This document shows, piece after piece, positions 6,418-15,260 of a DNA stretch of 17,759 bases (position 1 is its first letter; every line of letters starts with the position of its first letter). The stretch is from NCBI GenBank assembly GCA_043748015.1, contig JAYTOA010000193.1, positions 1 through 17,759 on the forward strand. The letters are read 5' to 3'. The position numbers were made by a program, and so were the translations under genes. The notes beneath the pieces are model-generated. The model was not told the DNA's origin and ran no database searches. It saw only the letters and a program-made list of their open reading frames with translations. Source of the DNA: JAIBBG01 sp043748015 (GTDB lineage: Bacteria; Bacteroidota; Bacteroidia; Flavobacteriales_D; Sanyastnellaceae).

Positions 6418-8913
6418 GAAGGGAAATCCAATTCCAAGATTGAAAACTAAATTCGATGAAAAGGGAATTCTATCCACCGGATTATTGGTAGATGCGAGAT
6501 AAGATTTGAATTCTTCTTTTGGTTGCCATAACCAACGTTCTCCCTGAATTTTTGCCGGATCTTTCAACTGCAATCCCAGGTCTAAACGAACAAGGAAAAA
6601 GTCGAAATCAAGACGCATCCCGATGCCTCCACCAATTGCAATCTCACTCATAAATCTGTCGGTAGCGAAACTCGCTCCGGGTCGAACGTTGTCTTTATTG
6701 ATTAGCCAGATATTGCCGGCATCCATAAAGAGCGCCCAGTTGAACATCTTCGTCAGTTTGAAGCGATACTCAAAATTTGCTTCAAGTTTTATTTCACCAA
6801 TGTTGTTGAATGTCTGCGGATCATCAGGGTTTCTGTATGAACCAGGTCCAAGTGTTCTGGCTTGCCATGCCCTCAGTCCATTTGATCCTCCACTGAAAAA
6901 GCTCTTTTCAAAGGGAAGCACCACCGCATTTTTTCGCGGTACTCCCATGCCACCATATGTTCGCCAGACAAATGCGTTTTTTTCATTGACATTGACATAG
7001 TAACGAAAATCTATTTCACCTCGGAAGTATTGTGCGAATCGTATTCCTTCTATCGTGTGAATGTTCGAAGAGTCGACAGGCGCGTCTATCATTGTCATAA
7101 ATCCATTGAGTAAGTTACCAGCTCCGCTTCCGGCAATCCGCAAATAGTAATATCGTTTCTGATATTTCAACTTCTGCGTATTCCATGTCAACGCAGCATT
7201 GGTAGCAAGTATCAAGTGATTTTGATAACTATTCGAAAGGAATGCGTCACTCAACCTGTCAAGAAAATCCTGGAAGGATGGAGATTTTTGAATTTTGATA
7301 ATGCTGAACTCTACAACATCAATATTCACTCTTCTCACCACATCCGGATTTTCAATCCAGTTATAACTGAACTTCAACTGTGACAGCGTGCGTTCATAGT
7401 CAGGTCTGCGTTGATAGTTCAAAGCAGCACTCACTGATGTTTGGGGTTCGCTACTCAATTGCGTATAGTCGCATCCAAATGGCCACAATCTCGGTACGCG
7501 GTAGGTAATTTCAGGACCAAATTCGAATGTATTCAGTCCGAAATTGCGTTTGATCTGCTGGCCGGTTGCATCTGTCTGACTCGTGGTTTGCACCAACGTT
7601 TGCGATGCTTCGATACCTGTTACGATTCGCACATCCATTGCTTCTGCTCCGCGAAACAGATTGCGATGGGTATAAGTAATGTTGCCATATATACCCATGT
7701 TGCCGCTTCGGTTCGTGACGTGTGGATCAATCGTAAAGGATTGTTTTTTCGCAGGTGTCAATCGAATATATGTATCAAGAATGTTGATGCCGGAGCCTGC
7801 GGATTCTTTCTTTGGAATAAGTTGAATATTCGATGCGCGAAATACTCCCAGCTGACTGTAACGCTTATATGTTTTGTCCAGCTTGTTTTTCTGGTATAGA
7901 TCTCCGGTGTTGTAACCTTGCAAACATGAAATCAGGTATTCTGTGATATCCGGTTTTCCATTGCTCAAAATTTTGAATCCGTCAAAGTTCAATGTGTCTG
8001 TTGGAATTCTATCAGGCGCTGCAAGGCTGAAATCTGTATGTACATAAATATCTCCAATGAAGTATTTTTTGTGCGGAACTTCTACGATGCTATCGGGAAA
8101 AGCAACAAGAAATTCCTTCTGTAACTGCAACTTCATCCGCAAATCAACAATGTAGGCGCCTTGTGTACTGTCAACTTTATACGTGATGTATTCTTTGTTG
8201 AATTCGTAGTAGCCACGGTTATTGAAGTAGGTAGCAATGCGCTCCCTTTCCAGATTCAATACATCAATGTCGAATTTTGTATCCGGCTTAATCAATGCAT
8301 TCTCCCGAATCTGAGCATCACTTTTCGCCATCTCGATATCGTCAATGTCATATTCAATTTTGCGAATGCGATAGACATGCCCCGGTGTAACGTGGTAGAT
8401 AATATGGCTCTTGTTTTTCTTGTCGTTATAAACTACTTCCGGTGTGACATCGCTTCTGAAGTATCCTTTTTTCTGTAAGAATACATTCATCTGTTCGGCT
8501 CCCTTTTTCATTTTGGCTGAATCGAGCAGCACTGTTGGTTCTCCTACTGTGTATGCTAAAAAAGAACGCCAACTTTGGCATTCCTTCGCAGGCTTCTTTT
8601 TCCTTGCACGACGGGCGTTTTTCTTCTCGCATTTCACCGCCATTTTTCGATCACTTTCTTCTAACTTGTTCTTATTGATCAACAGATGAACCGTATGGTT
8701 GAAGCGAAACCATAATATTCGCCGGTTGGGCTTAAGTTTGGTGAAAGTCAGCAATTCGTCCTTGGATATTTTGAAATCGAGGTCGCTTTCGTGAAGTACA
8801 ACCTCATGATGTTGCATGAAAGCTTTGCCTTCCGGCACCCGCCGCAATCCACTGCATGCTGTTAGCATGGCACAAATGCCAAAGAAAAACGCTATGCGGG
8901 AAATACTCCTCAA
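6415..8913 (-). CDS. tamL: Translocation and assembly module lipoprotein TamL (Omp85 family)
   Basis: This 832-residue Omp85-family protein has a lipoprotein signal (lipobox LTAC, Cys20), which distinguishes Bacteroidota TamL from proteobacterial TamA. Residues about 30-400 should hold POTRA-like modules; 'GHVYRIRKIEYDI' and 'RYSQLGVFRASNIQLIP' fit POTRA strands. The C-terminal half is a 16-stranded-barrel candidate with the Omp85 loop signature 'SGGSNGLRAWQARTLGPGSY' near residue 670, and it ends in phenylalanine (GIGFPF) as outer-membrane barrels do. TamL works with inner-membrane TamB in outer-membrane protein or lipid transport; no tamB is in this window. The start is TTG at 8913: an in-frame TAA lies nine bases upstream, and the next ATG falls inside the signal peptide. 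Divergent from the methyltransferase gene. Confidence 0.92.
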   Translation of the reverse strand: MRSISRIAFFFGICAMLTACSGLRRVPEGKAFMQHHEVVLHESDLDFKISKDELLTFTKLKPNRRILWFRFNHTVHLLINKNKLEESDRKMAVKCEKKNARRARKKKPAKECQSWRSFLAYTVGEPTVLLDSAKMKKGAEQMNVFLQKKGYFRSDVTPEVVYNDKKNKSHIIYHVTPGHVYRIRKIEYDIDDIEMAKSDAQIRENALIKPDTKFDIDVLNLERERIATYFNNRGYYEFNKEYITYKVDSTQGAYIVDLRMKLQLQKEFLVAFPDSIVEVPHKKYFIGDIYVHTDFSLAAPDRIPTDTLNFDGFKILSNGKPDITEYLISCLQGYNTGDLYQKNKLDKTYKRYSQLGVFRASNIQLIPKKESAGSGINILDTYIRLTPAKKQSFTIDPHVTNRSGNMGIYGNITYTHRNLFRGAEAMDVRIVTGIEASQTLVQTTSQTDATGQQIKRNFGLNTFEFGPEITYRVPRLWPFGCDYTQLSSEPQTSVSAALNYQRRPDYERTLSQLKFSYNWIENPDVVRRVNIDVVEFSIIKIQKSPSFQDFLDRLSDAFLSNSYQNHLILATNAALTWNTQKLKYQKRYYYLRIAGSGAGNLLNGFMTMIDAPVDSSNIHTIEGIRFAQYFRGEIDFRYYVNVNEKNAFVWRTYGGMGVPRKNAVVLPFEKSFFSGGSNGLRAWQARTLGPGSYRNPDDPQTFNNIGEIKLEANFEYRFKLTKMFNWALFMDAGNIWLINKDNVRPGASFATDRFMSEIAIGGGIGMRLDFDFFLVRLDLGLQLKDPAKIQGERWLWQPKEEFKSYLASTNNPVDRIPFSSNLVFNLGIGFPF

Positions 8914-8986
8914 TGTGACTTAATCTTGCAGCGCAATTTTGCTCAGAAAAACGATTGTTCGCAATCTACTTGCAAAAACACGGCCG

Positions 8987-9718
8987 TTGAAAAAAGACAT
9001 CAAACTTGTTAAATCGCTTCATCAGAAGAAATTCAGATCGCTGAACCGACTCTTTCTTGTGGAAGGTTTGAAGATGGCGGAAGAGGCCATTCGCTCTGAT
9101 TTCGTTTTGCATAGTTTATATACCACGGATGGTGCTTTCGCTGGTCAGCAAAAGGATGCGCAGCTTGTGTCTTCAAAGGAAATGGAGCAAATGACAGCTC
9201 TGAGCTCGCCTTCACAGCACCTCGCTGTGCTTCATTTTAAAGAGGAGAAATTGTCTTCGAAAATGGTCGGCGGAGTAATTGTACTTGATGGAATTTCTGA
9301 TCCCGGTAATTTGGGAACAATCATCCGTTGTGCAGAATGGTTTGGTATTTCTGAAATTCTCTGTACTAAGGATTGTGTGGAATTGTACAATCCTAAAGTG
9401 GTGCAAGCGACAATGGGCAGCATTTTTAGAACGAATTTGAATTATCTCGCTGCATCAGAAATGGGTGAAATGTTGAGAGAGAATAATTATACTATCGTCG
9501 GCGCCGAATTGAATGGTACTTCGTTATTCGAATATAAATTTTCAAAATCGACAGCTTTGGTTATGGGCAGTGAAAGCCATGGTATTCGCGAAGAGATGAA
9601 AAAGGAATTATCTGCGTCGATTACTATTCCGGGAACGGGTAAAGCAGAATCATTGAATGCGTCTGTTGCCTGCTCAATAATGGTAGCTGAATATTTTCGA
9701 CAACTACATTTCGGGTAG
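8987..9718 (+). CDS. TrmH/SpoU-family RNA 2'-O-methyltransferase
   Basis: SPOUT-class RNA ribose 2'-O-methyltransferase using S-adenosylmethionine. The N-terminal substrate-binding domain 'SLHQKKFRSLNRLFLVEGLKMAEEA' precedes the knotted catalytic domain. Motif 1 is 'VLDGISDPGNLGTIIRCAEWFG', motif 2 'ALVMGSESHGI' and motif 3 'IPGTGKAESLNASVACSIMVAEYFR'. The exact rRNA or tRNA target cannot be told. No ATG exists before the conserved N-terminus. The frame is open from TTG at 8939 (259 residues), but TTG at 8987 gives MKKDIKLVKSLHQKK (243 residues), closer to the family N-terminus, and leaves 73 rather than 25 bases for two divergent promoters, so I prefer it. Its 3' end overlaps the convergent DUF551-like gene by 15 bases. 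Confidence 0.93.
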   Translation: MKKDIKLVKSLHQKKFRSLNRLFLVEGLKMAEEAIRSDFVLHSLYTTDGAFAGQQKDAQLVSSKEMEQMTALSSPSQHLAVLHFKEEKLSSKMVGGVIVLDGISDPGNLGTIIRCAEWFGISEILCTKDCVELYNPKVVQATMGSIFRTNLNYLAASEMGEMLRENNYTIVGAELNGTSLFEYKFSKSTALVMGSESHGIREEMKKELSASITIPGTGKAESLNASVACSIMVAEYFRQLHFG

Positions 9719-9967
9719 TTTCATCCAATGTGTAACATCACGAAAGAAGTGGTTGCTGTTGCCTTCACCTTGCCAAAAGTGTGGTCCATGCTTCGCACAT
9801 TTCTCTGATCCTTCAGGATAAAAATCTTTGCAGAATTTCAACACCACCACTTCGCGCAATTCAAACTCACCCGACTTACCGGGAAGAAATACTTTATTGC
9901 CGGGAATGTATCCCAATATGCGCTGACCCTCGGCGGGCAATTCGTTATTTACTTCTATCCAGTTCAA
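9704..9967 (-). CDS. Small DUF551-like protein
   Basis: An 87-residue protein starting 'NWIEVNNELPAEGQRILGYIPG' and ending 'FFRDVTHWMKLPEM'. The tryptophan near the start, the 'LP..GQ.IL' motif and the closing 'VTHWM.LP' are typical of the DUF551 family, which is common in phages and Bacteroidota and has no known function. The start is TTG at 9967: an in-frame TAA lies upstream, no ATG is available, and an AAAAAGAAG tract precedes it. It lies 38 bases after paaG on the same strand, so it may be the last gene of that operon. The last 15 bases overlap the convergent methyltransferase gene. Confidence 0.8.
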   Translation of the reverse strand: MNWIEVNNELPAEGQRILGYIPGNKVFLPGKSGEFELREVVVLKFCKDFYPEGSEKCAKHGPHFWQGEGNSNHFFRDVTHWMKLPEM

Positions 9968-10005
9968 GACTTCTTTTTATTTGGACGCACGATTGTAATT
10001 AATAA

Positions 10006-10785
10006 TTATTTCCCTTCAAAGGTCGGTTTCCTCTTCTCCATAAACGCTGCCACTCCTTCTTTGTAATCCGCCGTCTGGCCCGCTTCTATCTGACATTTTT
10101 CTTCAAACGCCAGTTGTGTATTCAAATCATTGGTCATGGATTGATTGAGTAAATTCTTGATCAAACCAATAGCATGTGTTGGCATCGCCGCTAACTCATG
10201 CGCGAGTTTCAATGTGGAGTCAATGAATTCTGCATCTGGAAATACTTTGTAAATCATACCCAATCTTTCTGCTTCCGTTGCCACAACTTTTTCTCCTGTG
10301 ATCATTAATGCTGAGGCTTTTTGAAAGCCTATCATGCGGGGAAGAAAAAATGTTCCGCCGCTATCAGGCACCAAACCAATTTTCGAAAACGCTTGCAGGA
10401 AAGAAGCAGATTCTGTGGCAATGACGATATCGCAGGCGAGTGCAATATTGGCCCCGGCGCCTGCAGCAACTCCATTGACTGCTGCAATAACCGGCTTTGC
10501 AATTTGTCTGATGCGTGTGATGATGGGATTGTAATGTTCACTGAGTATGGTGCGAAATCCGGGCGGATTCGGACCTGTTACTTCGGCCAGGTCTTGTCCG
10601 GCGCAAAACGCTTTACCTGTTCCGGTGAGTACAATGGCGCGAACGCTTTCATCGGCCCTCATTTCATCCAGTTTTTGTTGCAGTGCAAGTGCCATCTCGC
10701 GATTGAAACTATTGAATACTTGCGGGCGATTCAATCGGATGATCGCCACGCTGCCCTGTTGTTCGAAATTCAATGTATCGCTCAT
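10006..10785 (-). CDS. paaG: PaaG-like enoyl-CoA hydratase/isomerase
   Basis: A 259-residue crotonase-fold enzyme resembling PaaG, which isomerises ring-1,2-epoxyphenylacetyl-CoA to the oxepin form in phenylacetate breakdown. The oxyanion-hole segments are 'GKAFCAGQDLAE' (about 58-69) and 'VNGVAAGAGANIALACDIVIA' (about 103-123). The acidic residue of 'IGLVPDSGGTFFLPR' matches the catalytic aspartate in E. coli PaaG, and the tail 'GQTADYKEGVAAFMEKRKPTFEGK' matches that enzyme closely. No other paa genes are present, so it may serve another acyl-CoA pathway; a general enoyl-CoA hydratase cannot be excluded. It starts 26 bases after the bioY stop and is probably cotranscribed with it. Confidence 0.88.
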   Translation of the reverse strand: MSDTLNFEQQGSVAIIRLNRPQVFNSFNREMALALQQKLDEMRADESVRAIVLTGTGKAFCAGQDLAEVTGPNPPGFRTILSEHYNPIITRIRQIAKPVIAAVNGVAAGAGANIALACDIVIATESASFLQAFSKIGLVPDSGGTFFLPRMIGFQKASALMITGEKVVATEAERLGMIYKVFPDAEFIDSTLKLAHELAAMPTHAIGLIKNLLNQSMTNDLNTQLAFEEKCQIEAGQTADYKEGVAAFMEKRKPTFEGK

Positions 10786-10811
10786 CGATAAAAATTTTGT
10801 GGCAAGCTAAT

Positions 10812-11381
10812 TCAATCTTTGAATGCTTCCTTTTTCTCTTTTGTCATCAGTCGAATGATGAGTGAAATCACCAGTGCGCCAAAAACGGATTTGATCACTG
10901 CACCGGGAATCAAGTCCGACATCATGCTTTTCCATCCTTCGGGATTGAACTGTATCATCCAGATCATGCCCAGGATGAGTATGATGGCATGACCTGCAAA
11001 CCAGTTCATCATTGCCGGTATTGCTTTTTTGAATGCTTCGAGTTCAGCAAGAAAACCAGAGACAATAGACGCTGCAATGAATCCGAAAAAGAAACCACCA
11101 AACGGTCCGAAGAAAACTTTGTAGCCGGAGTTGTAACCGGCGAACACCGGCAGTCCCAACGCTCCACATAACACATATATAAGCACTGCAGGCAATCCAA
11201 CGCGCCATCCAAAGGCAATAGAAACAAATAGCACCACAAGACTTTGCACGGTGATGGGCATTTGTCCTTTCATCTCTACAACCAGCGGTCCCAGTCCCAG
11301 CAACATACCGGTGCTGATGATCAAGAGAATCGTATAGTTGAGGGTTGGATTGGCGTGAAAGCGGAGGTAATGATTGAGCAA
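10812..11381 (-). CDS. bioY: Biotin transporter BioY (S component)
   Basis: The substrate-binding membrane subunit of an ECF-type biotin importer; no BioM or BioN is nearby. Family signatures are 'GQMPITVQSLVVLFVSIAFGWRVG', 'YVLCGALGLPVFAG' and 'GPFGGFFFGFIAASIVSGFLAE', with about six hydrophobic segments. The frame is open back to an ATG at 11501, but those 40 extra residues are atypical and would overlap the divergent gene's promoter. TTG at 11381 gives MLNHYLRFHANPTLNYTI, close to Bacteroidota BioY N-termini, and lies about 28 bases after the expected start site of a TACCTTGC box. The next ATG would remove the first helix. The start is therefore likely but not certain. Downstream are paaG and the DUF551-like gene. 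Confidence 0.9.
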   Translation of the reverse strand: MLNHYLRFHANPTLNYTILLIISTGMLLGLGPLVVEMKGQMPITVQSLVVLFVSIAFGWRVGLPAVLIYVLCGALGLPVFAGYNSGYKVFFGPFGGFFFGFIAASIVSGFLAELEAFKKAIPAMMNWFAGHAIILILGMIWMIQFNPEGWKSMMSDLIPGAVIKSVFGALVISLIIRLMTKEKKEAFKD

Positions 11382-11415
11382 AAGAATTTTTTTTAAGCTG
11401 ATTTGAATTACTGTC

Positions 11416-11423
11416 GCAAGGTA
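11416..11423 (-). promoter_or_regulatory. Weak -7 box for bioY
   Basis: TACCTTGC on the minus strand resembles TAnnTTTG with one T missing, the same variant seen upstream of 3131 and 11541. The expected start site, near 11409, supports the short BioY start at TTG 11381. No TTG lies at -33 (TTCG instead). Confidence 0.3.
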
Positions 11424-11491
11424 GGGAAAGAGAAATTTTGCGAACACCGCATTCAAAAAATGTCGAACGAATTTGGAATGTATCAAAGGGT

Positions 11492-11518
11492 TTGAATCCA
11501 ACGAATTGCGCTACATTG
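11492..11518 (+). promoter_or_regulatory. Candidate promoter for the T9SS-exported protein
   Basis: TTG (11492-11494), 17 bases, then TACATTG followed by C (11512-11519). Spacing is identical to the promoter proposed for the hydrolase at 3131. Transcription would begin near 11525, about 16 bases before the ATG at 11541. Confidence 0.5.
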
Positions 11519-11540
11519 CACGCTACTTTAACAACTTGCT

Positions 11541-14500
11541 ATGACCAAAATTTTCTGCAAGCTTGCCCTAGTTGTGGCTTTTTGCTTTTCCGACAATCTC
11601 AAAGCACAATCATGTAATCCACCATTGAATCCGTTTTTGATTGTGGACAACTACAACAACTATGCTTGGTTGGAATGGTCTGCACCGAATTCCGGATGCT
11701 CTATCCTGCATTACGAAATTGAATACGGATACAATAATTTTACTCCCGGTCAGGGTGAAGGATACTTGATTTCCCCTGTTTATTCTTCACCGAATTTCTT
11801 TCCCGACTCTTATGTAAACGTTGCCTGGATTCGCTCTGTTTGTGATTGTGATCCCACCGGTGAACTTGATGGTATACCGGATTCATTCAGTGGATGGGTG
11901 CTGGCATCTGTCACTTATGTTCCGCCGCCAGTTTTTCCTGATCAAGGAATTGGATGCACATATGCACCATTCATAACGGTAGATCCTTTTTATGCATGTG
12001 GGTTCTCACAATCTTACTTGACCTTCCACGCTATTTTTGAAAATGAAGGATTGCAGTTAATCCCATGCACCGGTGAAATGGAGTATGTTATTTGGAGAAA
12101 ATTCGTTGCTCCGTCTAGTGGTGAAGTGAACATAACCATGCAGGAATACATGAATTCATGGTTCGATTTCGGACTGAGAATACTCGCCGGTTCTTGTTCC
12201 GGTGAAGAAGTGTTTTGTGAAGCTTCTTTTTCTTCAACCGATATTGTCAATGTGAGCAATTTGATTCCGGGTCAAACTTATTTTTTAGGCGCTTGGAACA
12301 ACGACTATCTGTATTACTGGGATTTTCAAGACAATTACAACGGCACTGCAAATAACTTGAATATATGCGAACCGGAATTGGCATGTTATCCTCCATCAAG
12401 TATAACAATCAATCAAATTACGAATGCTTCTGCTGTGTGCAATTGGACCGCTAATACTGAGAATTTGTGGTCACTTGAATTTGGTGAAACAGGATTTACT
12501 CCTGGCGAAGGTGATGTGATTTCCAACATAACAACTTTGCCTTTCGTGCTTTCCAACCTTGATCAGCAGACTTCTTATGATGTATATGTTAATGCGGAGT
12601 GTGGAATCGATGGCACAAGTCAGAGAATTGGTCCTGTTTCTTTTATCACCCAGCCATCTTTATGGGTGACCGGTTCAATTTCGAATACGCATAAATTTTG
12701 TTGCGACGCATTTTCCATTCCCGAAAGCATTGATGTTTTCGCCTATTGTGATTCTATTACTTATACGCACATTGATAGCATTGCGGGGGGCGAATGTGAT
12801 TATAATGTCTACAGAACAATAACTGCATCAGATACTTGCGGCAACAGTGTTGATTACTCTTTCGAGTTCGTCGTTTCGGATAATCAAATCCCTTGCGGAT
12901 GTACGAATGGTTTTTCCATTTCAAATAATATCGCCGGTAACACAGTGACAACGAATGGTACTTGGGCAGCATTAGAAAAATCGGGCGGAGATGTGATGTA
13001 CAAATGGGCTGAAGGCGATTGGATTTTTGATAGCAACATTGATCTTGGAAATAATTTTTACAATACGCTGGCCATGGATGGGGATGTGATGGTGGCGCGC
13101 GCCAAAGTTTTTCGTCTTGTGGATGATGTGTGGGCAGTCGAAACAAATCTACAATCCAGTATGGGCGACATTACATCAACCGTTTCTTCTGTTCATGGAA
13201 ATACAATTGCGCTCAAAATGGGTGAGCGCATTTTTATTTTTGAATACAATGGCATCGAATGGAATGAAGTGGCGATGTTCGATCAAACATGTATCAATCT
13301 TGATTTGGGTGAGGATGTTTTGCTCGCCAGCGGAGCATACGGAAGTTACGTCGGTACGGTGTTTCGAAAAATAAACGGAACATGGGAATTGGAGCAGGAA
13401 CTATTACCCAACAACAACAGTGCTGGTTATGAATTGGGATACGAAGTGTCCATTGATGGAGATCACGCTGCTATTGGCAACAGATACTTTGGTGGTGTCC
13501 ATTTGTATCGCTTCAACGGCGAATCATGGGAGAATGGTGATTTCATTACCAATCCGTTTTTATATCCCGGTGTCGGTTATAACACAGCGTTCGGCAGTGC
13601 AATTGACATTGAAGGAGATCTCATGGTCGTCGGTGATAACATGAATAAGACAAATGGACATTTTAGCGGTTCAGTTGTCGTCTTCGAATGGGAATGTGAT
13701 CACTGGTCGCCACAACGAAATATTGTCCCTGCGAATGGAGGATACAACCAACGGTTTGGGGGTTGTTTGGATTTATCTGAAGACAAACTTGTGGTGGGCA
13801 TTGACAATACTTATTGGCTCGGTGGAAACAATTACACAGGTCAAGGTAAGTTTTGGTTCTATTCATGTGTTCAAATTTCTCCTGAAGCATATAATGTTGC
13901 TGTTGGAGAAGATATGACGCTCAATTGCACGGACGATATTCCCGCGGCTGAATATGAGCTGGGTGTAGGATGGTGCGCGGGTACTAATGTTTCCATCTCA
14001 GAGAGTGAAAGCAATGGTTGCGGTGAAACTATTGTCAGGACATATACTGTGACTGATCTGAGTGGCAACTCGGTTACAGGGATTCAGACTTTCACATTCA
14101 TCGACAACATTTCTCCTGAAGTCATTTCATTTCCGCAAGATCAATTCTTGTCATGTGATGAGTTTGCCGAAATTGTGGATCCTGTATTCGAAGATAATTG
14201 CTCGGACAATATAATAGTCGATTTCGAAGAAACAATTACACAAAACCCTTGCTCAGAGATTCATTTGCGCATCTGGACAGCCACGGACGTATGCGGAAAT
14301 GTGAGTAGTGTTTCGCAAACAGTTACGCTTGTTGATGTCACGTCGCCGGTGATGACATGCCCGCAGGATACGCTTGTCATCATTCCCATAGGTCAGACTG
14401 TGTTTGCGAATTTCAATTGGCTCGCTGGAACTTCGGTGATTGACAATTGCGACAATATTCCAGCTATGTTACAATCGATAGAACCGGGGATTGCACTTGT

Positions 14501-14846
14501 GCCGGGCACCTACAATATCTCGCTTACCGCGATTGATGCATGCGACAACAGCACTGTTTGCACTTTCACTTTAACGGTTGAACAAGAAGTTGGGGTAGGG
14601 GAATCGTCATTGTCCACGCTGCTGGTTTCTCCAAATCCAACCACGGGCTTGTTGAACGTTGCCATCGGATCAAAGGAGCAAGTATCATTAAAGCTCACGG
14701 ACATGAGCGGTAGAGTGGTATTGAATGAAAAATTTTTCGGTCCTAATTTCTCTGTCAATTTATTTGGCTTGCCGAATGGAATTTATCAATTGTCGATTGA
14801 AAATGAGAATGGTATGATGGTGAAAAAAGTCGTGTTGGAGGAGTAA
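11541..14846 (+). CDS. Large secreted multidomain protein with T9SS type A sorting domain
   Basis: A 1101-residue exported protein. A signal peptide (about 1-23, ending 'LKAQS') leads to a fibronectin-III-like region (25-130) and a Cys-rich beta domain (about 140-275). A second fibronectin-III-like domain follows (about 282-371, 'PPSSITINQITNASAVCNWTA'). Residues about 471-775 hold FG-GAP_2-like beta-propeller repeats: 'ELGYEVSIDGDHAAIGNRYFGGVHLYRFNGESWE', 'FGSAIDIEGDLMVVGDN' and 'FGGCLDLSEDKLVVGIDN'. Three HYR-like immunoglobulin-type domains come next (about 780-1012; 'ISPEVISFPQDQFLSC', 'TSPVMTCPQDTLVI'). The last 80 residues ('LLVSPNPTTGLLNV' to 'GIYQLSIENENGMMVKKVVLEE') are the T9SS type A sorting signal, removed on export and attachment to the surface. 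No enzyme domain is recognised; an adhesin or surface role is inferred. Monocistronic; divergent from bioY. Confidence 0.93.
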   Translation: MTKIFCKLALVVAFCFSDNLKAQSCNPPLNPFLIVDNYNNYAWLEWSAPNSGCSILHYEIEYGYNNFTPGQGEGYLISPVYSSPNFFPDSYVNVAWIRSVCDCDPTGELDGIPDSFSGWVLASVTYVPPPVFPDQGIGCTYAPFITVDPFYACGFSQSYLTFHAIFENEGLQLIPCTGEMEYVIWRKFVAPSSGEVNITMQEYMNSWFDFGLRILAGSCSGEEVFCEASFSSTDIVNVSNLIPGQTYFLGAWNNDYLYYWDFQDNYNGTANNLNICEPELACYPPSSITINQITNASAVCNWTANTENLWSLEFGETGFTPGEGDVISNITTLPFVLSNLDQQTSYDVYVNAECGIDGTSQRIGPVSFITQPSLWVTGSISNTHKFCCDAFSIPESIDVFAYCDSITYTHIDSIAGGECDYNVYRTITASDTCGNSVDYSFEFVVSDNQIPCGCTNGFSISNNIAGNTVTTNGTWAALEKSGGDVMYKWAEGDWIFDSNIDLGNNFYNTLAMDGDVMVARAKVFRLVDDVWAVETNLQSSMGDITSTVSSVHGNTIALKMGERIFIFEYNGIEWNEVAMFDQTCINLDLGEDVLLASGAYGSYVGTVFRKINGTWELEQELLPNNNSAGYELGYEVSIDGDHAAIGNRYFGGVHLYRFNGESWENGDFITNPFLYPGVGYNTAFGSAIDIEGDLMVVGDNMNKTNGHFSGSVVVFEWECDHWSPQRNIVPANGGYNQRFGGCLDLSEDKLVVGIDNTYWLGGNNYTGQGKFWFYSCVQISPEAYNVAVGEDMTLNCTDDIPAAEYELGVGWCAGTNVSISESESNGCGETIVRTYTVTDLSGNSVTGIQTFTFIDNISPEVISFPQDQFLSCDEFAEIVDPVFEDNCSDNIIVDFEETITQNPCSEIHLRIWTATDVCGNVSSVSQTVTLVDVTSPVMTCPQDTLVIIPIGQTVFANFNWLAGTSVIDNCDNIPAMLQSIEPGIALVPGTYNISLTAIDACDNSTVCTFTLTVEQEVGVGESSLSTLLVSPNPTTGLLNVAIGSKEQVSLKLTDMSGRVVLNEKFFGPNFSVNLFGLPNGIYQLSIENENGMMVKKVVLEE

Positions 14847-14896
14847 TGCCGGAGCTGCTTTTTAGTATGAATCACACCTCACTTTGAAATCACATT

Positions 14897-15238
14897 TCAT
14901 TCATTATTCACAATGAGGAGAGGAATGTGATGACGATAGAGTAGAAGGACGCTTGACTTTTTTATGCTTGGTCTAATGATGAGCGAGCCGGAAATATTAT
15001 TTCCCGAAGGATTTGTTCCGGCGCATGTTTCTTCTTCGTCGCAGGGCAATGCTAAGAACAAATTGGGTTTGAATGTTGAGCGATTGACGCTGCACATTAT
15101 CGGACGTGTAGCGATGATAGCCGCATTTCGCTCTCTCTCGGAGGTGCTTTTGAGAATGAATAAATCATCGAAGATTATATGTCGGTCGGATTTTCTTTGC
15201 TTTGGAAGGTAACTAGTTAGAGACACACACCCGGACAT
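14897..15238 (-). other. Unresolved opposite-strand open frames
   Basis: A 113-codon minus-strand frame (MSGCVSLTSYLPKQRK...) faces an 82-codon plus-strand frame at 14964-15212 (MLGLMMSEPEILF...CRSDFLCFGR). Their third codon positions are paired, so real coding on one strand would help keep the other open. Neither shows a signal peptide, membrane helix or motif I recognise, and neither has a convincing promoter. One may be a real small gene, or both may be remnants of a lost one. I cannot choose between strands. Confidence 0.25.
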
Positions 15239-15260
15239 AAAAACTATTCATTCGGCATCT

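Noticed and set aside
11382..11501. N-terminal extension of BioY from ATG at 11501
   Set aside because: It overlaps the promoter of the divergent gene and adds 40 residues unlike other BioY proteins.
14889..14931. Inverted repeat ATCACATT/AATGTGAT as a terminator of the T9SS gene
   Set aside because: The stem is AT-rich, the loop is 27 bases and no T-tract follows on either strand.
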